Made by a program: the position numbers and the translations under genes. The notes beneath the pieces are model-generated. The model saw only the letters and a list, made by a program, of their open reading frames with translations. It ran no database searches and had not been told where the DNA came from. This document shows positions 17,448-26,397 of a DNA stretch of 64,000 bases, in pieces. The DNA comes from Porphyromonadaceae bacterium (GTDB taxonomy: Bacteria; Bacteroidota; Bacteroidia; Bacteroidales; Porphyromonadaceae), in the NCBI GenBank assembly GCA_030528555.1, contig JAUMYQ010000005.1, positions 39,783 to 103,782 of the forward strand, in the 5' to 3' direction. Each line of letters starts with the position of its first letter. Within the stretch, counting starts at the first letter, position 1.

Positions 17448-17627
17448 ATGCAAAAACTTAGAATGAGCACTAAGTCTTTGGTTAAAGACAAATCGCGGTA
17501 TTGTAGTCCACATCTGGAACTGCACAGTGTTCACACTCCGATCACCTTACTGACAGCTATGTCTGAATCTATCGTCAATCTAGAGGGGGATGTCACGAAC
17601 TACGAGGAGGGAGACGAGTTCTACTAG
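17448..17627 (+). CDS. Small protein (59 residues), Bacteroidales operon-leader type
   Basis: An ATG-to-TAG frame of 59 residues that ends 3 nt before the lipoprotein start, so translation is probably coupled. It begins MQKLRMSTKSLVKDK and continues RYCSPHLELHSVHTPITLL, ending in an acidic tail (VTNYEEGDEFY). The layout, a basic head, a 'Y-x-P-x-(I/L)-E' segment, a small hydrophobic patch and an acidic tail, resembles the short unnamed proteins often found directly before lipoprotein or fimbrillin-like genes in Bacteroidales. No signal peptide is visible. Function is unknown; coding status rests on position, length and this resemblance. Confidence 0.6.
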   Translation: MQKLRMSTKSLVKDKSRYCSPHLELHSVHTPITLLTAMSESIVNLEGDVTNYEEGDEFY

Positions 17628-17630
17628 AGT

Positions 17631-20354
17631 ATGAAGCTTAAAAATGTAAATACGATGAACTATAGACTACTGAAACTAATAGGAGCATGTCTACTTGGGA
17701 TTAATCTCGTAGCCTGCCAGGATAAGTTTGACAACCTTGAGCCGAGCCCCAAGGCAGAGGCCGAGCCTACTGCAGAGGGAGAGCGAGCTGGAGTACCTAT
17801 CGGTGACCAGCACATACCCCTCTTCGAAACGGAGTTTCATCTCTCCGACGATGAGCTAAGGTATATCGGTGCGAACTTTGAGGATCAACCCTCTGGAGAC
17901 AGGTCTACTCTATTGTCTCCTCGTTTGCTGTTTGCCCACGATGACTACGTATGGGAGAACGGAGGGTGGCGGCTTAAGAGAGTGCCCATTCCTAATATTA
18001 ATGCAGATGTACTTTTCAGGCGAGAGAAGGCGGGGCAGGTCGACTTTTTGCGAGAGAGAGGGGTGGCAGAGTTTATCTCCGTCTCCAATGACGAACGCTC
18101 GGCCAAGGTGAGAGTCTGGATAGTTAAGCCTAATGCCAAAGAGAACAAAAGCCTATTCACCTTTGAGAGCGATGAGACTTGGCATGCTATGCTTATCTTG
18201 AATGCCGAGACTGGAGGGACTACTTTTGGAAATAAAGATGTAGCCACCTTTGGTGAGAGCCCAGCCGATAGGGCTGCCCTTACTACCACTGGAAGTGTTA
18301 GTGAAGAGCAGCTTGTAAAGTATATCGGCAATAATCAGAGTGGCGGTATGGCTGGCAAAGTGAGCCATCGCATTGTAGGATCAGTAGCATGGCGTTATAG
18401 CGCGGGTAACCTGGAGATACCCTTGGTCTCCGACTGGAAGAAACTCAAGATTAAGACTGGAGCGACACATACCGACAACCCTAAGATTCCCAATAGGTCT
18501 GATGTATTGGTACGCTTGGCCGAGGAAGTCCGCTTCAATATTAAGCCACAGGGAGTCTTACTCAACTACCAAATCTCAGCTAATGTGTTTGAGGGCGTAG
18601 ATATGCGTCGCGCAGGTGTGATATCCAATACGCTCGACTTCCAGGGTAGGTACAAGCTGGACAAAGAGAGCCTCGAGCAGGCTTTTGCCTCTAGGCGAGG
18701 AGATGGCTTTGGTATTCCCAAGTGGGAGGGAACGAAGTCAGCACTTATGACAGAGGGCAATCTAACGGGTCTCGCAATGTGGAAGCCAGCCCCAGAGGAC
18801 TTGGAGCTTGGATTTCCTTGGGATATGCCCTCGATATCGGACCGTTTCTCCCATATGACGGGAGTTAGTGATACAGGCACAGGGAAAGTGCGTATGCTCG
18901 ATATCGAGAGAGAGGCCGACATAGCGATGACACTCTTTCCTGGGGCTGCTCCAAATAGCCGGGATTACCCTAGACATGCGATGGCTGTGGGTATTGGGCT
19001 TACAACCCCGAGAGTAAACCAAACCAATGACGACGCTCCAGGGAATTTTCCTGATGTCGTCAATCATGTCCAATGGGCTATGCCTAAGGAGCAAACTCCA
19101 GCTCAGCCTTTTACCTATCTATGGATTAGTGCACATTCGGGCCATTCGGCAGAGCAGTACTACCCTTACCACAATCCTAGAGCGCTCACAGCACATGATA
19201 CCCCTAAAGAATATGTAGATTTTTTGAAGCAGAAGGATGTTCGCCATCAGCCGATGGTAGTGGTGCATCAGACCAATACTAACTTTAAGGACCAAGTAGG
19301 TCTGACGCCTCGGCTCTATGCTATGATTACTACGGACTTGATGATTACCGAGGTGGTCTACAACTACAAAGATGGCAAGAACTACTCCGTAGTCGAGCTG
19401 CAGAACCCCTCTAAGCTTCCCATAGATCTTCGAGATTATGCTTTGGCGAGCGTCGATGTAGGGAGCAATCGATTTAACGCTCCAACGTTCCTAAATCCTG
19501 ACGGCTCCGTTACGAGCAATCTGGATGAAGCAGAGCTTTTCTACCTTGATGACCTTAGTATCAGTCATATGATCAACGGCTACGGAGCTAAGGATGGCCT
19601 AACCAGAGCGCATCATATGGGGCATGAAAATGAACAGATTGACGAGGACCTCTACAATAAAACTTTTACGGGTGATTATAAACATCCCTACCATGCTTTT
19701 GGGGTCGATGGCAAATACCGCCTTGAGGCTGGCCAAACGGTCCTGCTCGGTGCCCCTGATTTCATTGCGGGATCTAGTGGTGATGTGACGACTAAGTCTT
19801 GGTGGTCCGGGTTTTTCCCAGAGGCACAACAGAGAAAGTGGTACGCGGATGAGCATAGACTTCGTTACTTTGTAGGTTGTAATCATAAGGTGCTGCACAG
19901 TATTGGTCAAAAGAACTCGGAAGGAGTGCGCAATGGATTGGCTCTCATTAAGATTATTAATGGCAAAAAGAAAGTGATCGATGCAACGGCTCCCATCAGA
20001 CCTTTTGTTGATGGTAACACTGCCTTTGCTGGAGCAGATGAGGGACGCTACAGACAAGAGATGTCCAAAACCAATAGCCTGGATTATTATGTCCTCAAGC
20101 GCAAGGATGGAGTAGTTTTCCCCTACGTAGCACCTTATCGTACCAGTAGGGCCACTGCCGATTGGTCGGATGACTGGGAGCTACTTACAGCCCCCAATAG
20201 TCATAAACTAGGGCATAGGTGGCTAGCCTCTATCGATGGCTCTGGACTCACAACAAAGCATGTGCTGCTGCATCGTTTTAGCTACTTTGTTCCCAAAAGA
20301 ACTCCTATGGGAAATCCTGGGGCATATAAGAGCTCTCGCCCAATACACCGCTAA
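17631..20354 (+). CDS. Large lipoprotein of unknown function with lamin-tail-like domain
   Basis: A 907-residue protein with a lipoprotein signal (lipobox INLVAC, C29 if the first ATG is used; a second ATG at 17655 is equally possible). After a linker rich in Glu and Pro, the N-terminal half has no recognised domain. Around residues 570-620 the sequence LMITEVVYNYKDGKNYSVVEL followed by QNPSKLPIDLRDYALASV resembles the lamin tail (LTD) fold of bacterial surface proteins (start 'ISEV', then 'VEL-NP', then 'DL-Y-L'). It is likely anchored in the outer membrane. It forms a putative unit with the small ORF before it and the lipoprotein esterase after it. The name is descriptive only. Confidence 0.8.
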   Translation: MKLKNVNTMNYRLLKLIGACLLGINLVACQDKFDNLEPSPKAEAEPTAEGERAGVPIGDQHIPLFETEFHLSDDELRYIGANFEDQPSGDRSTLLSPRLLFAHDDYVWENGGWRLKRVPIPNINADVLFRREKAGQVDFLRERGVAEFISVSNDERSAKVRVWIVKPNAKENKSLFTFESDETWHAMLILNAETGGTTFGNKDVATFGESPADRAALTTTGSVSEEQLVKYIGNNQSGGMAGKVSHRIVGSVAWRYSAGNLEIPLVSDWKKLKIKTGATHTDNPKIPNRSDVLVRLAEEVRFNIKPQGVLLNYQISANVFEGVDMRRAGVISNTLDFQGRYKLDKESLEQAFASRRGDGFGIPKWEGTKSALMTEGNLTGLAMWKPAPEDLELGFPWDMPSISDRFSHMTGVSDTGTGKVRMLDIEREADIAMTLFPGAAPNSRDYPRHAMAVGIGLTTPRVNQTNDDAPGNFPDVVNHVQWAMPKEQTPAQPFTYLWISAHSGHSAEQYYPYHNPRALTAHDTPKEYVDFLKQKDVRHQPMVVVHQTNTNFKDQVGLTPRLYAMITTDLMITEVVYNYKDGKNYSVVELQNPSKLPIDLRDYALASVDVGSNRFNAPTFLNPDGSVTSNLDEAELFYLDDLSISHMINGYGAKDGLTRAHHMGHENEQIDEDLYNKTFTGDYKHPYHAFGVDGKYRLEAGQTVLLGAPDFIAGSSGDVTTKSWWSGFFPEAQQRKWYADEHRLRYFVGCNHKVLHSIGQKNSEGVRNGLALIKIINGKKKVIDATAPIRPFVDGNTAFAGADEGRYRQEMSKTNSLDYYVLKRKDGVVFPYVAPYRTSRATADWSDDWELLTAPNSHKLGHRWLASIDGSGLTTKHVLLHRFSYFVPKRTPMGNPGAYKSSRPIHR

Positions 20355-20410
20355 AGATAAATAGCTCGTCAGAGAGTGTTTAATACGTCTGGCGGAGATA
20401 CGGACTATCA

Positions 20411-20452
20411 AGCGGAGGGCTGCCAATTGTTTTTAATTGGCAGCCCTCCGCT
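20411..20452. terminator. Strong hairpin after the lipoprotein gene
   Basis: A perfect 18-bp stem (20411-20428 with 20435-20452, AGCGGAGGGCTGCCAATT) with a 6-nt loop, 57 nt after the lipoprotein stop. There is no U-run after the stem, so it may act as an RNA stabiliser or processing site rather than an intrinsic terminator. A TATCTTTG box at 20547-20554 downstream could start transcription of the esterase gene. Confidence 0.6.
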
Positions 20453-20546
20453 CCGTCTGGGATTGTATGCTCCAGGGTATCTCTCCGAGACGACTAAGGT
20501 AGCCCCAGACCTCTCTCTTACCTCTCGAGAGACGAGACATGTATAC

Positions 20547-20554
20547 TATCTTTG
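20547..20554 (+). promoter_or_regulatory. Possible -7 box for the lipoprotein esterase gene
   Basis: TATCTTTG matches TAnnTTTG, 88 nt before the start codon at 20643. No TTG occurs 19-21 nt upstream, so this is only half of the consensus. Confidence 0.35.
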
Positions 20555-20642
20555 TGTCGCTTCCCTGCTGTGAAACACTTAGAGAAGCGATAGCGTCTTC
20601 TAGACCTATGGCCTTTATCAACCAAAATAAAGCCTATTTATT

Positions 20643-22091
20643 ATGAAAAAGATAGAATTTCTTGGCACGGAGTGCCTACACCGTTTGAGCTTCGCTCTGT
20701 TTGTTTTAGGGCTTGCCGCGAGTTGCCAACAGGAGCTACCCAGGTCTCCTGAGTTACAGTCGCCACCACATATACAGCCTTCGCCTACCCCGTCTATTCC
20801 TGAGCCAGACCCAAGTCCTACCCCTTCACCATCTCGAGAGGAGGCAGAGCGAGAGATAGTTGCCTACTTTGAGGCACAGCTGGATGCCGATGCTATCGCT
20901 CTCGCTCCAGGATTTCTCTATGCAGAAACTCTCAGAGAGGAAGATGTTACCAAGGAGCGTGCCTATGTGTGGAGCTTGTGGCAACGAGCCAATACCGAGA
21001 GGCTCGAGAGACATCAGTTTGCAAACATTACTTCCGATGAGAGGGAGGTTGTCTGGGACATTCCCCAGGGGGAGCGTATCAAAAGTAAACTCTTCGCTAA
21101 GGGGATGAGGCCCGAGGGAGGCTATCCTCTTTTCATCAATCTACACGGTGGCGGACAGCAAGACACCGAGGAGCCTTGGGGTAACATCATCAATACCATC
21201 GCTTGGGAGGGTGAGGTGCATAGAAGCCATCAGTACACCGATGCCCCGAGTATTTACTTTGTCCCTCGTATGGCGGATGACCGTATCGGCAGGTGGTATC
21301 TCCTCCCACAGCGCAATGCTTTTCGCCGTGCTATACAGCTCGGTTGGGTGAGTGGGCAAGTGGATCCCGAGCGCACCTATATCCTCGGAACTTCGGAGGG
21401 AGGCTACGGTAGCCACCGCCTCGCACTTTTTATGCCCGACTACTTCGCAGGAGCAGGCCCGATGGCAGCCGCTGAGCCACTCAAGGCCGCTGAAAATTTG
21501 CGCAATATCGCTTTTGGGCTACAAATGGGTCAGGAGGATAAGATGTTTCATAGAGCAGAGTATGCTCAGGCTTGGCAAGATAAGCTTGCAGCACTCCAAG
21601 GGTTAGAACCACGAGACTTCGTTCACCGTATACAGATCGAGGCAGGACGTGGGCATGGAGATATTAACTTCGCTGTGATGACCCCCTGGCTAGGTATGTA
21701 CAAACGGCGTACCTATCCTGAGCGGGTCAGCTATCTCTACTACAATATGACGGCGGATTATGCTCAAGAGAGCTATGTTCAGGGCGTGTATTATCTCGAT
21801 CTGCGTAGGCTGCATCACACGCCCAATGCATCGATGTTCTTTCATTTAGAGCGCAAGGGTAATGAGTTTCATCTAACTAGTGAGCTTCGTTCTGGAATTA
21901 AGGTATGGGGGCAGCTGGGTATTTATATTGATGAGATGGATTTATCTCGTCCTATTCGGGTACTACACAACGGTACAGAGGTTTTCAATGACCTGGTTGT
22001 ACCAAGTAAAGGTGCCATGGTAGAGAGCCTTGCCCTTTGGGGAGACCCCAAGCGTATCTTTGCAGCCAAGATATCTGTCCCCATTCTCTAG
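20643..22091 (+). CDS. Lipoprotein alpha/beta hydrolase (esterase/peptidase type)
   Basis: A 482-residue lipoprotein: signal peptide with lipobox LAASC (C28), a Pro/Ser-rich spacer (about 35-60, repeated PSPTPS), then an alpha/beta hydrolase. Visible active-site parts are the oxyanion loop INLHGGG (about 163-169), the nucleophile GTSEGGYG (S251) and RGHGDIN (H338). A C-terminal beta-rich region of about 100 residues follows, possibly substrate binding. The organisation resembles PHB-depolymerase-like or feruloyl-esterase-like secreted hydrolases; the substrate is unknown. It lies 288 nt after the large lipoprotein, with a hairpin between them. Confidence 0.8.
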   Translation: MKKIEFLGTECLHRLSFALFVLGLAASCQQELPRSPELQSPPHIQPSPTPSIPEPDPSPTPSPSREEAEREIVAYFEAQLDADAIALAPGFLYAETLREEDVTKERAYVWSLWQRANTERLERHQFANITSDEREVVWDIPQGERIKSKLFAKGMRPEGGYPLFINLHGGGQQDTEEPWGNIINTIAWEGEVHRSHQYTDAPSIYFVPRMADDRIGRWYLLPQRNAFRRAIQLGWVSGQVDPERTYILGTSEGGYGSHRLALFMPDYFAGAGPMAAAEPLKAAENLRNIAFGLQMGQEDKMFHRAEYAQAWQDKLAALQGLEPRDFVHRIQIEAGRGHGDINFAVMTPWLGMYKRRTYPERVSYLYYNMTADYAQESYVQGVYYLDLRRLHHTPNASMFFHLERKGNEFHLTSELRSGIKVWGQLGIYIDEMDLSRPIRVLHNGTEVFNDLVVPSKGAMVESLALWGDPKRIFAAKISVPIL

Positions 22092-22286
22092 GGGGATGTC
22101 TAAGGCTGGCTTTGAGGCTTAAACTAGTGTGTGAGGCTGTGTACATTGAGTTGTGAGAGATAGTGTGCCAAATATCTTGTAGCCACGAACCTTGCGCTAG
22201 ATTACTTACATAGCATAAATACTCTTTGAGCTAGGAGGATGCTTATAACCTAAACTAGTATACTCTCTCGCAATATACCTACACCT

Positions 22287-22343
22287 CTCAATATCAAAGG
22301 GGCTGAGCCAAAATTATTTTGGCTCAGCCCCTTTGATATTGAG
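22287..22343. terminator. 57-nt palindromic bidirectional terminator
   Basis: The 28-bp arms 22287-22314 and 22316-22343 are perfect reverse complements around one central T; the stem carries AAGGGGCTGAGCCAAAAT, so either strand has an A/T-rich apex. It sits between the convergent esterase and rho genes and should stop both. The remaining spacer (22092-22286) shows no gene. Confidence 0.8.
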
Positions 22344-22354
22344 TCTGTTTGGCT

Positions 22355-24232
22355 CTACATACTGCTGATGACAGAGAGGAACTCTAGATTGGTTTGGGTC
22401 ATTTCCATATAGCGCTTGACCATCTCCATAGCTTCGATTGGGTTCATTTCGGCAAGAACCTTGCGAACACCCCACATACGCCCTTGAACCATTTCTTCTA
22501 GCAGGAGATCATCGCGGCGAGTACTGCTAGCCACCAAATCGACAGCTGGATAGACTCGCTTGTTGGCCAATCTACGATCAAGTTGTAGTTCCATATTGCC
22601 TGTTCCCTTAAACTCCTCGAAGATGACATCATCCATCTTGGAGCCTGTCTCCTGCAGGGCTGTGGCGAGGATGGTTAGGCTTCCACCATTCTGGATGTTG
22701 CGGGCTGCACCAAAGAATCGTTTAGGTTTTTGGAGGGCATTGGCATCAACACCTCCTGAGAGGACTTTACCTGAGGCAGGCTGGACGGTGTTATAAGCCC
22801 TAGCAAGTCTGGTAATCGAGTCCAAAAGAATGACTACATCCTGCCCGCTCTCCACCATGCGCTTGGCTTTGTTGAGAACAATTTCAGCGATACGTACGTG
22901 CCTATCGGCAGGTTCATCGAAAGTCGAGGCTATGACTTCTGCATTGACGCTGTTAGCCATATCTGTTACTTCCTCGGGTCGCTCATCGATGAGTAGCACG
23001 ATCATATAGACCTCAGGATGATTGGCAGCGATGGCGTTCGCAATGTTTTTCAGCAGTATCGTCTTACCCGTCTTGGGCTGTGCAACGATAAGCCCCCTCT
23101 GACCCTTGCCAATTGGAGAGAAGAGATCTACTACTCTCATGCCAACCTTGTCTATTACTTGTGGGGCGTTGGGTGACTCCAGCACAAACTTTTCATCAGG
23201 AAAGATAGGTGTCAAGTGATCGAAAGGAATACGATCGCGCATCACCTCGGGGCTGGATCCATTAACACGGTTTACGGTGACTAAAGGGAAGAACTTCTCT
23301 CCCTCGCGTGGTGGACGTACCATTCCTTGAACGAAGTCACCAGGACGGAGACTAAATTGCTTAATTTGATGGGGAGATACATAAACATCGTCGGGAGAGG
23401 GAAGATAGTTGTAGTCGGCAGAGCGCAAAAATCCGTAGCCATCCGTCATCACCTCCAGTACTCCTTGGGCCTGCAGTACACCACTGAAGTCAATCTCCAC
23501 CTCATGCTCTGCTTTTGGTACTCCTCCTCCGCTACGCTCAGCCATCTGGCCTCTAGGTTTGCGTTCAGGTAGGGTAGTAGGGGGAGTAAAGGCTGGTAGC
23601 ACACTGTCGAGAACAGAGTTGGCATTGCGGTGCTTAAAGACCATTCGAGACTTGTCGGCCTTACCCCCCTCTTTCTGAGAGATTGCTACCTCGGAGGTTT
23701 GAGGGTGTTCTACTACTCTGTCCGTGATGTCGGGGTGTACGGTTCTCAATTCGCCAGCTGATAGGCCTTGGGTCTTTTGTACCTCGGGCTGTTTGGGAAA
23801 GCTGAGCTTGGGCTGTACTTCAAAGGAAGTACTGTGCTGGCGCGCTTCCTCCCTTTTGAGTGAGTCAGCTACAAGCTCTACCGTCTCAATAGCCTTGGTA
23901 CGTGCATCATCGACTTGTACCTTGGGTTTACGTCCTCGTCTCTTCGGCTGAGGAGCCTCCTCGGTTGGAGTAGAGATTGCCTCAACCAAAGGTGTAGGAG
24001 GTATAAGCTCTGGCTTGGGGGTAGATGCTTCTTTGCGAGGCCGACCACGCTTCCTTTTCTCTGGTATGGTGGGGGGCTCTTGAGCTTTTGTCTCTGCTTG
24101 AGCATCTATGATGGAGTAGATTAAGCTTTGCGCATCAACGCCTGAGGCATTTCCTATTCCCAGGCTATTGGCAAGTGCTCTCAGCTCTTCTTCGGAGAGC
24201 TTCTCCAACTTAGCAATGTTGTATTGTTGCAT
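22355..24232 (-). CDS. rho: Transcription termination factor Rho (long Bacteroidetes form)
   Basis: A 625-residue hexameric RNA helicase that ends transcription. It has the N-terminal SAP-like helix bundle (1-48), a low-complexity basic/acidic insert of about 200 residues (about 50-245), the S1-like RNA-binding domain (about 250-325, [15 protein letters not shown]), and the RecA-like ATPase with Walker A QPKTGKT (K390), [14 protein letters not shown] and the Q/R-loop region [17 protein letters not shown]. The insert contains two AT-hook-like motifs (RGRP at 62-65 and RRGRKP at 98-103), unusual outside high-GC organisms but seen in Bacteroidetes Rho. Rho is monocistronic here. Confidence 0.96.
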   Translation of the reverse strand: MQQYNIAKLEKLSEEELRALANSLGIGNASGVDAQSLIYSIIDAQAETKAQEPPTIPEKRKRGRPRKEASTPKPELIPPTPLVEAISTPTEEAPQPKRRGRKPKVQVDDARTKAIETVELVADSLKREEARQHSTSFEVQPKLSFPKQPEVQKTQGLSAGELRTVHPDITDRVVEHPQTSEVAISQKEGGKADKSRMVFKHRNANSVLDSVLPAFTPPTTLPERKPRGQMAERSGGGVPKAEHEVEIDFSGVLQAQGVLEVMTDGYGFLRSADYNYLPSPDDVYVSPHQIKQFSLRPGDFVQGMVRPPREGEKFFPLVTVNRVNGSSPEVMRDRIPFDHLTPIFPDEKFVLESPNAPQVIDKVGMRVVDLFSPIGKGQRGLIVAQPKTGKTILLKNIANAIAANHPEVYMIVLLIDERPEEVTDMANSVNAEVIASTFDEPADRHVRIAEIVLNKAKRMVESGQDVVILLDSITRLARAYNTVQPASGKVLSGGVDANALQKPKRFFGAARNIQNGGSLTILATALQETGSKMDDVIFEEFKGTGNMELQLDRRLANKRVYPAVDLVASSTRRDDLLLEEMVQGRMWGVRKVLAEMNPIEAMEMVKRYMEMTQTNLEFLSVISSM

Positions 24233-24588
24233 ACACTAACACTAGTGATAAATATTAATCTTAATAGAATAGGCATACCCGAAATCCAATACCCTATTAT
24301 AATCAGAGCAAGCAGAACGACTCGGAATAAGATAGGTGTTGAACCAATGAGATTTTGCCTAAAAATTAGGGGAATTATTTTGCTGCCCATAGTAAACCAA
24401 AGCCCAAGACAGCACCCAGAGGTGAGGCAAAGATAAACAAATGTTTAATAATTTCTCACCACAGATGCATATAATTCAAGATAATTTCATCAAAATCCAA
24501 GTCACCTGATCAAGTAACCCATGACGCTAGATGAGATGTGGGTAATGTGATTGATATATAGATATATATAGTTCTTCTTGATTGGCCT
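24233..24588. other. rho leader and promoter region
   Basis: No gene is evident. On the minus strand TATCTTTG at 24428-24435 would give a rho leader of about 190 nt. A long leader agrees with the autoregulation of rho known in other bacteria, but I see no certain structure beyond a small CCTAA/TTAGG hairpin near 24358. A hydrophobic minus-strand frame at 24181-24390 overlaps the rho start and is not convincing. Confidence 0.4.
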
Positions 24589-24700
24589 AAAAAATCTTCG
24601 GGAACTTTTGAAAAAAACTTCCCGAACTTTTTGGAAAAAGATCGGGAACTCCGAGAAAAAAGTTCGGGAAGTTTTTTTCAAAAGTTCCCGAAGATTTTTT
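24589..24700. repeat. 112-bp hairpin element with 44-bp perfect arms (TTCGGGAA family)
   Basis: Arms 24589-24632 and 24657-24700 are perfect reverse complements over 44 bp with a 24-nt loop. Each arm contains TTCGGGAA and TTCCCGAA, so smaller hairpins can form inside it, and the left arm also pairs with the loop. The central 46 bp recur at the right end of the window with two changes. It lies between rho and the methyltransferase-like gene and could end the lplA operon transcript. Confidence 0.85.
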
Positions 24701-24817
24701 GTCTTAATATGGGTATTCTCTAATACACAAGTATAGAGTGATTTATAGATTGTGGATGATATGGCACTTTTGGGCAAGAAAGGTTATGGAAGGTTCTATG
24801 CTTCTACCTAGGTTCTT

Positions 24818-25480
24818 CTAGCAGTAAACGGAGTACCGTCCAGGGGTAATTCCTTTGCGCCACACCCATATTTCTAGCCCCTTGAGGTCGAATTGAACAT
24901 CGGCCTTTAGTTTTTTTCTTAGCTCTTTTAGAGATACTCTTATTTTAGGGTTGTAGGTATTGAGGACTAATATGTGAGCTTGGGGGCTGAGGTCCCTGCT
25001 TATGAGGGCTTGTGTTAGTAGCTCTAGAGCCTCAGCTTGAATATCTTCTACTACAATAAGCTCTGCCTTTCGTATTTCTAGGGGAAACATATCCTGATGT
25101 TCAGAGAATGTCTGACTGATTAACGCCAGGGGGCGCGCCTCAGTGATGTAATCTGCTACTAAGCTTGGGTTTGTTGTCAGAAGGTGTATGTAGGTGGCCT
25201 CGCAGTCCACAGCCAAGCGAAAGATGATTTCTAGATGCTTTCGGCTGATGATTGCTCGATGCTGAGTAGCTTCTCTGATAGCATCTCTTCGAGTTCTTTG
25301 CAAGACTTTGAGTTTGGCAAAAGCACCGTACGGATGCGGATTGCGCAGTACCTGCCGAATAATTCTAAAGGCAAAAGGGGAGTGAACACCATCTCCACGC
25401 CTATTGAGCAACATACACTTAGTACGTTTGATGTGTCGTCCTAGGCGGTAGGGTATTGAGTTGGTTTGTCTTTGTTTCAT
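24818..25480 (-). CDS. Uncharacterised Bacteroidetes protein, SAM-methyltransferase-like
   Basis: A 220-residue protein. The opening RLGRHIKRTKCMLLNRRGDGV followed by HSPFAFRIIRQVLR is the signature of a Bacteroidetes family in which a conserved 'HSPF' precedes a degenerate Rossmann methyltransferase fold; no clear glycine-rich SAM motif is visible here, so activity is doubtful. The middle is alpha/beta (LIVVEDIQAE, AHILVLNTY). A much longer frame upward to 25657 exists, but the ATG at 25480 overlaps the stop of the radical SAM gene (ATGA) and matches the family start. Third gene of the coupled lplA trio. Confidence 0.65.
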   Translation of the reverse strand: MKQRQTNSIPYRLGRHIKRTKCMLLNRRGDGVHSPFAFRIIRQVLRNPHPYGAFAKLKVLQRTRRDAIREATQHRAIISRKHLEIIFRLAVDCEATYIHLLTTNPSLVADYITEARPLALISQTFSEHQDMFPLEIRKAELIVVEDIQAEALELLTQALISRDLSPQAHILVLNTYNPKIRVSLKELRKKLKADVQFDLKGLEIWVWRKGITPGRYSVYC

Positions 25481-26397
25481 CGTCTGTTTGTACTGTGCTT
25501 TTGAGTTAGTCGCTTCTCTAGCCCGATGCGTATTTTGTGTGTGAACTGATAATTTTTCCATCCCCAGCGAGGAGCTAGTAGCATCTCGGGAGGACTTTGA
25601 GAAACGAAGCGTTCGATGACAATGTCGGGGCGTAGCCTCTCCAAAAAGTCTAGGCATAGCTCGATGTATTCCTCTTCTGTGAATAGGTGAAAGTCGGTCG
25701 GTCGGCTAAGGTACTCGCTAGCCATAATCGTTCCTTTGATGATTTGTAGTTGATGCACCTTGAGTGTGGTGATGGGTAGGGTCGATAGCCTATCGGCATG
25801 GCAGAGCATATCCTCTCTACTCTCTCCTGGCAATCCAAGGATGAGGTGTGCCCCAGTGAGGATACCTGCTGCATGAGTTCGCTCTATGGTTCGAACGCTC
25901 GTCTGCCAGTCATGTCCACGTTGTACACGTACTAGAGTACGATCGATGGTGCTCTCTACGCCATATTCTATGAGGACGAATGTGTGTTTGCTGAGCTCTG
26001 CCAGATAGCTGATGAGTTCGTCTGGCATGCAGTCTGGGCGCGTGCCGATGATTAACCCTACAACGCCTGGGTAGGCAAGAGCTTCTTCGTACTTGGTGAT
26101 GCACTCCCCCACAGCAGCATATGTATTGGTGTATGACTGGAAGTATGCTATATACTGCATTTCGGGATATTTGTGGGCAAAAAAGGCAATACCTTCGCTT
26201 AACTGCTCGGTAATGCTCTTGCCTCTTATATGAAAAGCGGGGCTAAAGCTCTTGACATTGCAGTATGTACAGCCACCTCTACTCGTAGAACCATCCCTAG
26301 TGGGGCAAGTGAAGCCAGCCGAGAGAGTGATCTTCTGAATACGCTTGCCACCAAATCGTTCCCTGAGGAACTGTCCGAAGTCGATCCTATGGTTCAT
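25477..26397 (-). CDS. TIGR01212/YhcC family radical SAM protein
   Basis: A 306-residue radical SAM enzyme. The cluster-binding motif is the family-specific CPTRDGSTSRGGCTYC rather than plain CxxxCxxC, preceded by QKITLSAGFTCP. Further motifs are YIAYFQSYTNTYA, IGTRPDCMPDELISYL and ILTGAHLILGLPGE. The biological reaction of YhcC-type proteins is not established. Start at 26397 overlaps the lplA stop (ATGA), and its own stop overlaps the next start in the same way. The coupling to a lipoate ligase could hint at iron-sulfur or lipoyl chemistry, but that is only an inference. Confidence 0.85.
   Translation of the reverse strand: MNHRIDFGQFLRERFGGKRIQKITLSAGFTCPTRDGSTSRGGCTYCNVKSFSPAFHIRGKSITEQLSEGIAFFAHKYPEMQYIAYFQSYTNTYAAVGECITKYEEALAYPGVVGLIIGTRPDCMPDELISYLAELSKHTFVLIEYGVESTIDRTLVRVQRGHDWQTSVRTIERTHAAGILTGAHLILGLPGESREDMLCHADRLSTLPITTLKVHQLQIIKGTIMASEYLSRPTDFHLFTEEEYIELCLDFLERLRPDIVIERFVSQSPPEMLLAPRWGWKNYQFTHKIRIGLEKRLTQKHSTNRR

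Noticed and set aside
24181-24390. Hydrophobic 69-residue minus-strand frame overlapping the rho start
   Set aside because: It shares no family pattern, overlaps rho in another frame and has no ribosome binding site. AT-rich leaders easily give hydrophobic frames.
25480-25657. Longer N-terminus of the HSPF-type protein
   Set aside because: The extension lies inside the radical SAM gene in another frame, and the ATGA overlap gives a better start.
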